35,185 bases of DNA, from positions 1-35,185 of the forward strand of contig CAYIJG010000003.1 of assembly GCA_964363685.1 (NCBI GenBank). The letters are read 5' to 3'. Origin of the DNA: XYD2-FULL-39-9 sp964363685. GTDB taxonomy: Bacteria; Patescibacteriota; Patescibacteriia; Magasanikbacterales; GWA2-37-8. The notes under the pieces were generated by a model, which did no database searches, had not been told where the DNA came from, and was given only the letters and a program-made list of their open reading frames with translations. The position numbers and the translations under genes were made by a program. This document shows, in pieces, positions 16,478 through 22,643 of the stretch; within the stretch, counting starts at the first letter, position 1; every line of letters begins with the position of its first letter.

Positions 16478-18012
16478 ATATTATACATATCTTCTAAATT
16501 TTTATATAGTACCGGACCACTGTCTCTTGAATTCAAATAGACATCGGTGTAATTAAAGAGTTCATCAACTTTTGATTCGTCTACATGAAACCAATCTGGA
16601 TGACTTAAGAAAACTACGACGGTTCTTTTTTCAAGCGGCTCGCCAACTACTCCCCAATTTGAATTAAACCTCTCTATCATTTGTTCTGCAGTATACCACC
16701 ATGAGTCACCTCCATTGTTTGGAAATTCCCATATTTTCATATTTGGTGCCCTAGCTGAATTTTGATCTTGCGTATTGGGCTGATACGGCTGCGAGGTAAT
16801 TGATAAATCCCAAAATCCAGGAATTTTATTTATACCAAAATTGTATTTTGTTCTACCAGAAGTGTCTACGGTAAAACCGTTATCTTGTAAAACCTTTAAC
16901 GTAGTTACGTCTGCAAACCAGCCACCAGAGCGATAGGTGGTTGGCGTTCCGAACCCAAGATTTTTAAAAAAAATTTTTGACCATTTTACCATTTTGTCCA
17001 GCTCGCGATAACCAAAATTAGTTACCAGAATATCATACCCGTCATCATATGGAAAACCCCAGTATGTTAAATCGTACAGTTGTTTCTTTTTTAATTTACT
17101 TTTATCAAATATAACGGTAGTGCTCGGTGAGCTCGTAACGGAGTTCTCGGCCAACGCATAAAAATCTAGCTCAAGATCAGCTAGATCTTTTTCCGGAATA
17201 TCTATATGTGCGGCCTTAAGATTTTCATAAAACATATGCAAATGCAAACCCAAACTATGACCTTTGTTGGTTTTTCTTTCCAACAACCAATCTCTTATAT
17301 GGTCTCGTTGTGCTTGCGGAATAGTTTTGGTAATAAATAGTCTTGGATTTATTAGATGGCTCAGAGGAAAATTATCATGTTTTTCAGAAAGAGCGTCTAT
17401 TTTTTCCAGATATTCATTTTTTACATTATAACCCTCCCAATCAAAACTCCAAGCGACATATAAAGGATAAGAAATAAAAATATGTTCATAAAAACCTAGT
17501 GACTGGCCACAAGCAAACTCTACTTTTATATTGGCCTTGTATTTACCAACAGGCAAACTAGTTACATTTATTTTTTCCTCAAACAAAAGCTCACCTACAT
17601 TTATTAGAGAGCTCGTAGCAAAGTAACCAGACACCACATTGTTTGTCAGCTGTTCATTTTCCGTATTTACTAGCTCATAAAAAATCTTTATAGAATCCGG
17701 CCGATCGAAATATCTTTTTGCTTTACTGCCAAGCTTCACTTTTAAAATTACTTGCTTTTCTTCTTCTGCAAATTCATCACCGATTAAAATCCATTTTTTA
17801 TCGGGCTCTACCAGATCAATCAACTCATTTCTTTTGTTCTCAAAATTATTACAGGTCCAATCCTTAAAAAAAAGATCATTTGGATTTTCCGATTTAATAT
17901 GTAAAAAAAATATTACAAAAAGACTACAAACTAAAAATAGCGTTAGCCCAGCTAGCACATGCCAAAATCTTCTAGATCTTCTTTCTCTGCCAAACAGTGG
18001 CCACTTTATCAT
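16462..18012 (-). CDS. Polysaccharide-deacetylase-like membrane protein
   Basis: A 516-residue protein with one N-terminal membrane anchor (about residues 17-37), a beta-rich segment (50-180) and a NodB-like catalytic-type domain. Key motifs in order are WSFDWEG (Asp191, possible metal/base residue), SLGLHLHMF (His257 and His259), TTYRSGGWFADVTTLKVLQDNGF, and VVFLSHPDWFHV (His). These match CE4-type deacetylases that remove acyl groups from cell-wall or exopolysaccharide, although the active site is divergent. It overlaps both neighbours, so translation is coupled to the acyltransferase upstream and Ig/C39 protein downstream. Confidence 0.75.
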   Translation of the reverse strand: MIKWPLFGRERRSRRFWHVLAGLTLFLVCSLFVIFFLHIKSENPNDLFFKDWTCNNFENKRNELIDLVEPDKKWILIGDEFAEEEKQVILKVKLGSKAKRYFDRPDSIKIFYELVNTENEQLTNNVVSGYFATSSLINVGELLFEEKINVTSLPVGKYKANIKVEFACGQSLGFYEHIFISYPLYVAWSFDWEGYNVKNEYLEKIDALSEKHDNFPLSHLINPRLFITKTIPQAQRDHIRDWLLERKTNKGHSLGLHLHMFYENLKAAHIDIPEKDLADLELDFYALAENSVTSSPSTTVIFDKSKLKKKQLYDLTYWGFPYDDGYDILVTNFGYRELDKMVKWSKIFFKNLGFGTPTTYRSGGWFADVTTLKVLQDNGFTVDTSGRTKYNFGINKIPGFWDLSITSQPYQPNTQDQNSARAPNMKIWEFPNNGGDSWWYTAEQMIERFNSNWGVVGEPLEKRTVVVFLSHPDWFHVDESKVDELFNYTDVYLNSRDSGPVLYKNLEDMYNIWTHS

Positions 18013-19012
18013 AAAAATAGGTTACTAGAGATATGCTTATTATAATTAAAAATTGTATTAACCAGACTGTTTCTGCGGCAAATGTTGCGTGATTTAAAAA
18101 ACTAGATAAACCTAAAATTAGGATCACATTAACCAAAAAAATAAACAAAGCTCTGTTGCCTAAAAATATAAAATATTTATTTAGGACACTTGCTTGGCTG
18201 ATATATTTGTATAGTAATACTACCCCGAAACTATAAATAATTCCATAGAGTAAAAATAAAATAGATGGCGGAAATCTATACCACAGAGAAAGTCCTGAAA
18301 TTCTTAAAAAAACAAATAAAATCGAACACATTATAAAAATTAATAGAGCCGGTGATTTACCGACGCTACTTTTTTGTGTTCCACCAGCAATGAATCCAAA
18401 AACAAAGGTAGGAAAATAAGACAAAACTCCATAACTATGAGTATGCCCATTGCCCACCATCAAGGTTTTCACAACAGTTAAAAAATCACCCCCTCCATCA
18501 AGTGTATACAGCCATCCACCCAAAAAATAAATAATGAAAGAAATTAAGATAAATACTATTGGTCGCTTTAATAATTTTTTTAAAACTGGAGAAAAAATTA
18601 AAATTAGAATAATATAAAGAAAAAATGGAATAATAAACTCAGTAAAGACAGGTAAATATTGAAAGGTCAAAATAGAATGGAACTGGTCAATTGAGATACC
18701 GTTAAAAAGAAAATAATAACTAAGATATGCTGCTACATAATAAATGAAAAGCAAAAGCAACATTCTTTTAACTTGTTTTTTTAAATTTATTTTTTTATTG
18801 TCAGATAATTTTAAACCATAGATATAAGCAAAACAAAATAAAAAGGTGCTAAAACTGACTGTTGTCCCCCACCATATCAATCTATCTAAAATAAAATTAT
18901 ACTCTTTTACAAAAACGACATTGATATGAGCAGTGAGCATGAAAAAGATCGCGCTTCCTCGTAGAAAGTCAATTTTTGCAAATCTTTCTTCTGTGGGTAA
19001 GTTTAGAAGCAT
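17972..19012 (-). CDS. Acyltransferase 3 family membrane protein
   Basis: A 346-residue integral membrane protein with about ten helices. The N-terminus KIDFLRGSAIFFMLTAHINVVF carries the family signature (R-G-x-A-x5-L-x-H), where the conserved His is part of the acyl-transfer site. Relatives O-acylate polysaccharides, peptidoglycan or lipids. It overlaps the deacetylase-like gene by 41 nt in a different frame. An acylase and a deacylase in one operon suggest tuning of the acyl state of one surface polymer (inference). The last ten residues, VATVWQRKKI, are encoded in the overlap. Confidence 0.82.
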   Translation of the reverse strand: MLLNLPTEERFAKIDFLRGSAIFFMLTAHINVVFVKEYNFILDRLIWWGTTVSFSTFLFCFAYIYGLKLSDNKKINLKKQVKRMLLLLFIYYVAAYLSYYFLFNGISIDQFHSILTFQYLPVFTEFIIPFFLYIILILIFSPVLKKLLKRPIVFILISFIIYFLGGWLYTLDGGGDFLTVVKTLMVGNGHTHSYGVLSYFPTFVFGFIAGGTQKSSVGKSPALLIFIMCSILFVFLRISGLSLWYRFPPSILFLLYGIIYSFGVVLLYKYISQASVLNKYFIFLGNRALFIFLVNVILILGLSSFLNHATFAAETVWLIQFLIIISISLVTYFYDKVATVWQRKKI

Positions 19013-19149
19013 AGCTTATTATATAAAGCATACCATAATAATGAAGAACTCACTACGTCTTCAACAACCAGGTAAACTCCCTCCGGTTCGGCAAAAACAA
19101 AAGAGGCCAGATCACTTTGACTGGGCCCCGTAGACATAAACCAATTTTC

Positions 19150-19172
19150 AATTTATCTGATATTACAGATAA
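19150..19172. other. Hairpin upstream of repeat copy 2
   Basis: TTTATCTG-loop ATATTA-CAGATAAA, a perfect 8-bp stem in the spacer between the acyltransferase gene and the 95-residue gene. A second, GC-rich stem, GGCCAG...CTGGGCC, lies at about 19105-19126. Confidence 0.4.
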
Positions 19173-19203
19173 ACATGCCCTTTCGAGTGTGTTTACCTCA
19201 TGT

Positions 19204-19231
19204 GGCTCCATTTATGGAACGACGTTAGAAC
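19204..19231 (+). repeat. 28-bp dispersed repeat, copy 2
   Basis: GGCTCC-6 nt-GGAACGACGTTAGAAC, identical to copy 4 in the last 16 bases. No matching outer arm was found on its left side. Confidence 0.7.
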
Positions 19232-19266
19232 TTTTTTGGAAAGATAGTTGGTTTACTTGGTATTCT

Positions 19267-19554
19267 TTATGATATTTTTCGTATCTTTCCATTATTTAAA
19301 ATTGTTTTTCTAAGAACATAGCTATCTGGTTTAACTAGAGGCACATCTAAACGTACTGAGAAACCAGAGATTTTAGGATCCGAACGACCTGAGTACTTTT
19401 CTTCAATTACCCCTCTATGCTTAACACCGTCTTCTTCAAATTCGATTCTATCCCCTACTTCTAAATTAGATTCTCCTCCCACCTCAACTATTTCTCCAGT
19501 AAAACCTTCAAGCTCATCAGTAGGGATTCCTGATCCTTTAAATTCTCTAGGCAT
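19267..19554 (-). CDS. Hypothetical small protein between two repeat copies
   Basis: A 95-residue soluble protein rich in beta-forming residues: FTGEIVEVGGESNLEVGDRI, then EFEEDGVKHRGVIEEKY and a basic C-terminus ILNNGKIRKIS. The pattern of short strands and Gly turns suggests a small beta-barrel, perhaps SH3/KOW-like, but no family is recognised. It is the only gene between repeat copies 2 (19204) and 3 (19669), so it sits where a cassette gene would. Its base composition is like the host backbone, unlike the neighbouring GC-rich genes. Confidence 0.6.
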   Translation of the reverse strand: MPREFKGSGIPTDELEGFTGEIVEVGGESNLEVGDRIEFEEDGVKHRGVIEEKYSGRSDPKISGFSVRLDVPLVKPDSYVLRKTILNNGKIRKIS

Positions 19555-19633
19555 AATAAAATATGGGTACCCTAATAAAATTAGCCAATAAAACTATCTA
19601 CTTAATCAAAAGCATAGTTTAATTGTATCAGAA

Positions 19634-19696
19634 GTTCTAAAGTCTCGTAAAGCCCAACTGTCCGATGTGGCTCCACTGCCTAGACGACATTAGAAC
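19634..19696 (+). repeat. 28-bp repeat copy 3 with attC-like inverted arms
   Basis: The conserved part is 19669-19696 (GGCTCC ... ACGACATTAGAAC). The left arm GTTCTAA (19634-19640) is the exact complement of TTAGAAC (19690-19696), and the next bases GTC/GAC also pair. Total length 63 bp is within the range of integron attC sites, whose ends follow RYYYAAC/GTTRRRY. The match is imperfect (one extra purine). Confidence 0.5.
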
Positions 19697-19747
19697 CGAT
19701 TTTATTTACAATAGGTCTGATATAAACTTTATTATTTAAAAAACAAA

Positions 19748-19809
19748 AACTCCGTTCGCCCTGATCTATCTCCAATTACTTAGAAACAAATCAGGTGGTG
19801 CGAACGGAG
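19748..19809 (-). terminator. Terminator of GC-rich gene A
   Basis: Outer stem ACTCCGTTCG (19748-19757) / CGAACGGAGT (19800-19809) and inner stem CCTGAT (19759-19764) / ATCAGG (19789-19794). On the minus strand it runs into TTTTTGTTTTTT. The same tail TTTTTGTTTTT follows the terminators of GC-rich genes D and E. Confidence 0.85.
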
Positions 19810-19858
19810 TCTCGCACCACCGCCCCCGTGCATTGACGCGCGAGGAGCGTGGTGTCCG

Positions 19859-20191
19859 CTAGTCCGGCTGATCCGAACGTTCCACGCCTTCGCGCGAACG
19901 CCACTGGATCAGGTCGAACCGACGCTTGAACTCGGCGCAGGCCACGATCGCAGGACCCCGGTGACCGAGGCCGATGCGGACGTGACGCATGACGTTGCCA
20001 GTGCCGTCGAACTCGTGGCACGGCTCCATCCGGCAGTCCTGACCGCCGCTGCCGTTGCCATCGGTCGACATCAGCACGTTGCTGGAGGTACCGTCATCGT
20101 GGAACAGAACGGCCTCCTTCTTGCCAGTGTCTCCGTCGGTTGCGCCGGTGATCATGAGGTGATCACCATCTCGAGCAATTGCCTCTGCCAT
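19859..20191 (-). CDS. GC-rich foreign gene A, hypothetical protein
   Basis: A 110-residue soluble protein, starting MAEAIARDGDHLMITGATDG. It has two close Cys (QDCRMEPCHEF, about residues 53-58), several Gly-Asp turns and a basic C-terminal helix. No family recognised. Codons end mostly in G or C, unlike the AT-rich neighbours, so it was probably acquired recently. The start has a purine-rich ribosome site (GGGGGAAGGA, 13-22 nt upstream). It is a monocistronic unit with a consensus promoter and a strong terminator. The overlapping minus frame 19791-20021 is an Arg/Pro/Ala-rich shadow. Confidence 0.72.
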   Translation of the reverse strand: MAEAIARDGDHLMITGATDGDTGKKEAVLFHDDGTSSNVLMSTDGNGSGGQDCRMEPCHEFDGTGNVMRHVRIGLGHRGPAIVACAEFKRRFDLIQWRSREGVERSDQPD

Positions 20192-20284
20192 TGTCTTGTC
20201 TCGATCCTTCCCCCCGGTTTCCCAGGAAAATGAATAACAATCGCGTTATTACCCCTTTTCCGGTGAAAATTATTTCAATAAAAA

Positions 20285-20313
20285 ATATTACCAAATTTTA
20301 GGCAATTTGTCAA
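20285..20313 (-). promoter_or_regulatory. Promoter of GC-rich gene A
   Basis: Minus-strand TTGACA (20308-20313), 17-nt spacer, TAATAT (20285-20290). The leader is about 85 nt. Confidence 0.8.
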
Positions 20314-20361
20314 TGCCTTAAATCGAGATCTGCATACAACCTATTAATGCAAGCGTCTATA

Positions 20362-20390
20362 TTGACAAAGGAGCCTTTCTGTGATAATCT
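20362..20390 (+). promoter_or_regulatory. Promoter of GC-rich gene B
   Basis: TTGACA (20362-20367), 17-nt spacer, TAATCT (20385-20390). The leader to gene B is about 180 nt. Confidence 0.78.
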
Positions 20391-20481
20391 AGTTTGTTAT
20401 TAGAGTTGTTTTTTGTTACTAATTTATGACAAAAATCCTTAATAGCATGTACCTTACAATAAACATGTGATCTATTGAGTG

Positions 20482-20529
20482 CCAGGAAATTAAGAAAGTT
20501 TGCCTAAGCAAGTATTTTTAATTCCCTGG
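20482..20529 (+). other. Leader hairpin of GC-rich gene B
   Basis: CCAGGAAATTAA (20482-20493) pairs with TTAATTCCCTGG (20518-20529), 11 of 12 positions. No poly-U follows, so it may be a regulatory or protective 5' structure rather than a terminator. Confidence 0.4.
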
Positions 20530-20577
20530 TTCTCTCTCAACCTCAACCCCTCAACACCCTGGCCAAAGGAGCCTCTC

Positions 20578-21054
20578 ATGAGCGAGTTCGTATTGGCGAT
20601 TCCCGTGGCGCTGGTCATCCTCTTCTTGATCTGGAAGATCTGGCGGTACCTCAACCGACGCCTCGAAGAAGCCTTCGTGGAATGGTCCAATACTACCGGA
20701 CAGATGAAGTGGAAGGTGATCGCCATCTTCAGCCAGATCATCCTCCTGTTGCTGGTGCTCGCGATCGTCCCCGGTATTGCGTTGTTCGGGGGCGGGTGGA
20801 AGAGTGTCGGCGACTTCGTCCATTACAAGAATGGCGACGTCGGCATGCTCATCTACGGCCACTGGAACCTCTCACCGGCGATGGCGAACTACTACCTCAT
20901 GGGCGACGTCGTCCTGGGACTACCGCTTCTGATGATAGTGTTCTCAGTCATCGTCGAACCGGCGATGTTCCTCGCAGGCGGGTACAGGTACTTCCCATTC
21001 GTCGGGCCCTTCGGTCGATGGGTGGCGCCACCCTCGAGGAGGCGGTCACGGTAG
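20578..21054 (+). CDS. GC-rich foreign gene B, hypothetical membrane protein
   Basis: A 158-residue protein with three membrane helices (about residues 3-22, 46-70 and 107-133). A charged segment (RRLEEAFVEWSNTTGQMKWK) follows helix 1, and the protein ends in a very basic tail (PPSRRRSR). The start ATG AGC has a good ribosome site, AAAGGAG, 8 nt upstream; an earlier in-frame ATG at 20500 lies in the leader and has none. Third codon positions are mostly G or C. No family recognised. It has its own promoter, and stem-loops and a U-tract terminator follow it. Confidence 0.72.
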   Translation: MSEFVLAIPVALVILFLIWKIWRYLNRRLEEAFVEWSNTTGQMKWKVIAIFSQIILLLLVLAIVPGIALFGGGWKSVGDFVHYKNGDVGMLIYGHWNLSPAMANYYLMGDVVLGLPLLMIVFSVIVEPAMFLAGGYRYFPFVGPFGRWVAPPSRRRSR

Positions 21055-21090
21055 TTGCTACTGATCAAGCCCTTCGGGGCAAGATCCATG

Positions 21091-21187
21091 AGCGGCTCGG
21101 ACGCAACGCGCGACCGACCACCGCTCAGACCCACACCATCCGAGCCGCTTACGCTACCTAATAATTAATTTGTTATGTTGCGTAAGC
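21091..21187 (+). other. Nested inverted repeats after gene B
   Basis: AGCGGCTCGGA (21091-21101) pairs with TCCGAGCCGCT (21139-21149). Overlapping this, GCTTACGC (21147-21154) pairs with GCGTAAGC (21180-21187). The two stems share bases and exclude each other, as in alternative structures. Confidence 0.5.
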
Positions 21188-21206
21188 TCAGATGAGAATT
21201 AAATTT

Positions 21207-21237
21207 AAAAAAGCCTTTTCAAAAGAAGGGCTTTTTT
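21207..21237 (+). terminator. Terminator of GC-rich gene B
   Basis: AAAAAAGCC-TT (21207-21217) pairs with AAGGGCTTTTTT (21226-21237) with one bulge, ending in six T. Confidence 0.8.
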
Positions 21238-21256
21238 AGTTGAAGGATTTTTGATA

Positions 21257-21284
21257 TGCTCCGTTTGTGGAACGACGTTAGAAC
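21257..21284 (+). repeat. 28-bp dispersed repeat, copy 4
   Basis: TGCTCC-6 nt-GGAACGACGTTAGAAC, immediately after the gene B terminator. It agrees with copy 1 in the loop (GTTTGT) and copy 2 in the right part. Confidence 0.7.
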
Positions 21285-21327
21285 TTTTTATAACTACAAA
21301 ACAATATAGTTTCGTTAGTGAGTTTAA

Positions 21328-21362
21328 AAAAACACCTTACTGTTTTAAAGTAAAGTGTTTTT
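21328..21362 (-). terminator. Bidirectional terminator after gene C
   Basis: AAAAACACCTTACT (21328-21341) / AGTAAAGTGTTTTT (21349-21362), 13 of 14 paired, T-rich on both sides. An additional AT-rich stem lies at 21387-21422 (CTGCTAT/ATAGCAG core). Confidence 0.75.
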
Positions 21363-21472
21363 TATTTTTATATATCGAGATCTCCACTGCTATATTTATT
21401 TGCAATCATATAAACATAGCAGCTAGGAAGACCTCGAGAGATCGCCCCGCCGCGCGGTTTCACTAACGACTA

Positions 21473-21856
21473 TTAACGACTGTAGATAGAGTTGTGGAAA
21501 CCCGTGTCGTTGTTCTCACGGATTGGTGTGAAAACGTAGGCAGGTGCGAGTGCCTCCGGGGGACACTGACGAAAGAAGTCGTCTTCACATCCCCTAAATT
21601 CCTGCCACGGCGGAAAATCACTGACAGAGATAGAGCCAGGGGTGCGCGGATGTCCAAGACAGCCGTTACGGACATGTCCTTCGAGGATCTTGAGCAGATT
21701 CCCCATCACCGTTCCAAAGAGCTCGGGCGAAGTGAAGTGAACCTCTCCATCGAAATCGTCAGGAAACTGAATTCTGTTGAAGCGGAGGTCTGTCAGTATT
21801 GGCTCTAGATGCCACCGGTGTGCTGCCTGACATGGCGCTGTAGGAGTCGCCACCAC
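21473..21856 (-). CDS. GC-rich foreign gene C, downstream part (out of frame)
   Basis: A 127-codon frame with strong GC third positions from about HRWHLEPILTDLRFNRIQFP onward, then FDGEVHFTSPELFGTVMGNL and a C-terminus DTGFHNSIYSR. Its first codon would be GTG inside the upstream frame and has no ribosome site. The coding signal moves from the upstream frame to this one around 21800-21835, which points to one gene of about 265 residues broken by a one-base shift. Alternatives are an assembly error or a coupled second gene. No family recognised. Confidence 0.5.
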   Translation of the reverse strand: MVATPTAPCQAAHRWHLEPILTDLRFNRIQFPDDFDGEVHFTSPELFGTVMGNLLKILEGHVRNGCLGHPRTPGSISVSDFPPWQEFRGCEDDFFRQCPPEALAPAYVFTPIRENNDTGFHNSIYSR

Positions 21857-22277
21857 GCTCTAGACAGCCGTCAGCGCTAAGACCGCGGGAAATGTGGGGG
21901 AAGGGATCTGTCCATCCCAAACCAGCGAGCATGCCCACATTGATCCTGAACTCCCAGTAGGCATTCGTCTCGAGCTCAAACTCTTTCCGTTGAGAAGAGC
22001 GGCCAGACGGTGATCTGGTGATCGTTTCTACGTAGCGAGGATGGAGCAGGAGCGCCATCCCAGGAACGCCGAAGAAGAGGGTGGTGATCCGGAGAAGCGC
22101 CAGATTGGCCACGTCGTTGTCGGGCAGCATCATGACGGTCCGGCGGACGGCGTGGTAGATCGAATCAATCGAAGCACTACCGAGGAAACGCAGAGTACCA
22201 ATGGCCGTGGCCGCCTTCACACATTCATCGAAGTAGCGGTCGGGAGTCGGGATATGAGCAAGCGGCCGATTAAGCAT
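21759..22277 (-). CDS. GC-rich foreign gene C, upstream part
   Basis: Starts MLNRPLAHIPTPDRYFDECV with ribosome site AAGGGG 8 nt upstream; a longer frame from 22334 would begin within the probable promoter. The protein is helical, with a hydrophobic stretch LALLRITTLFFGVPGMALLL (about residues 60-79), perhaps one membrane helix. Its end (NTDRPPLQQNSVS) looks like out-of-frame sequence, as the coding bias moves to the overlapping frame. No family recognised. A TTGACT box lies at 22348-22353 but no good -10 follows at the right distance. Confidence 0.55.
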   Translation of the reverse strand: MLNRPLAHIPTPDRYFDECVKAATAIGTLRFLGSASIDSIYHAVRRTVMMLPDNDVANLALLRITTLFFGVPGMALLLHPRYVETITRSPSGRSSQRKEFELETNAYWEFRINVGMLAGLGWTDPFPHISRGLSADGCLERGGDSYSAMSGSTPVASRANTDRPPLQQNSVS

Positions 22278-22395
22278 GTGTAACCCCTTGTTATCCGTTT
22301 GGTCAAGTAAAAAAGAGCCGACTAACCGTATCATAAGTTTTTTATAAAGTCAAGATTGTGTCGTGCAGAAATTAATACTCGTAAAATGTACGCAT

Positions 22396-22428
22396 AAAAA
22401 ATAACCGCTTGGTTAAGCGATTATTTTT
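22396..22428 (-). terminator. Terminator of tRNA-Asn
   Basis: ATAACCGCTT (22401-22410) / AAGCGATTAT (22415-22424), loop GGTT, with flanking A and T runs. It lies directly downstream of the tRNA on the minus strand. Confidence 0.8.
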
Positions 22429-22433
22429 CTAAG

Positions 22434-22505
22434 CTCCCAGGGTCGGATTCGAACCGACGACCAACTCGTTAACAGCGAGCTGCGCTACCGCTGCGCTACC
22501 TGGGA
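22434..22505 (-). tRNA. tRNA-Asn (anticodon GTT)
   Basis: A 72-nt cloverleaf on the minus strand: acceptor TCCCAGG / CCTGGGA with discriminator G, D-arm GCGC...GCGC, anticodon stem GCTCG/CGAGT around loop CTGTTAA (anticodon GTT), and T-arm GTCGG-TTCGAAT-CCGAC. CCA is not encoded, so it must be added after transcription. It borders the GC-rich island; tRNA genes are common integration points, but no duplicated tRNA 3' end was found nearby. Confidence 0.97.
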
Positions 22506-22525
22506 ATGTTTATTTTCCTCTGCGC

Positions 22526-22545
22526 CCTGCCTGCCGGTAGGCAGG
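22526..22545. repeat. 20-bp palindromic repeat, intergenic copy
   Basis: CCTGCCTGCCGGTAGGCAGG, between the tRNA and its promoter. The exact reverse complement occurs at 32980-32999 inside a coding region. Confidence 0.75.
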
Positions 22546-22567
22546 TACTTGGGAATAAAGCTACAAT

Positions 22568-22596
22568 AATATAATATTTTTTCCGGATTTTGTCAA
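22568..22596 (-). promoter_or_regulatory. Promoter of tRNA-Asn
   Basis: Minus-strand TTGACA (22591-22596), 17-nt spacer, TATATT (22568-22573). The palindromic repeat lies between this promoter and the tRNA, so it is transcribed as part of the precursor. Confidence 0.7.
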
Positions 22597-22643
22597 TAAA
22601 AGCCAACCGCTTTCCTGTACTACTACTCCTATTTTCAAAAGGA

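Larger units (their letters stand above)
20192..20577. other. Divergent regulatory region between GC-rich genes A and B
   Basis: The 386-nt AT-rich spacer holds two diverging promoters (20285-20313 minus; 20362-20390 plus), the dyad AATAACAATCGCGTTATT near 20231-20250, and a 12-bp imperfect hairpin at 20482-20529 in the 190-nt leader of gene B. No other gene is seen. Confidence 0.6.

Noticed and set aside
20682..21161. Plus-strand frame of 159 codons overlapping gene B
   Set aside because: Arg/His/Pro-rich shadow in another frame; gene B has the ribosome site and membrane-protein pattern.
21313..21468. Inverted repeat CGTTAGTGA / TCACTAACG around the end of gene C as attC site
   Set aside because: The arms are in the opposite order to attC ends and contain a terminator between them; a 9-bp match over 150 nt can be chance.
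22434..22505. tRNA-Asn as integration site of the GC-rich island
   Set aside because: No direct repeat of the tRNA 3' end was seen on the other side of the island and no integrase gene is present.
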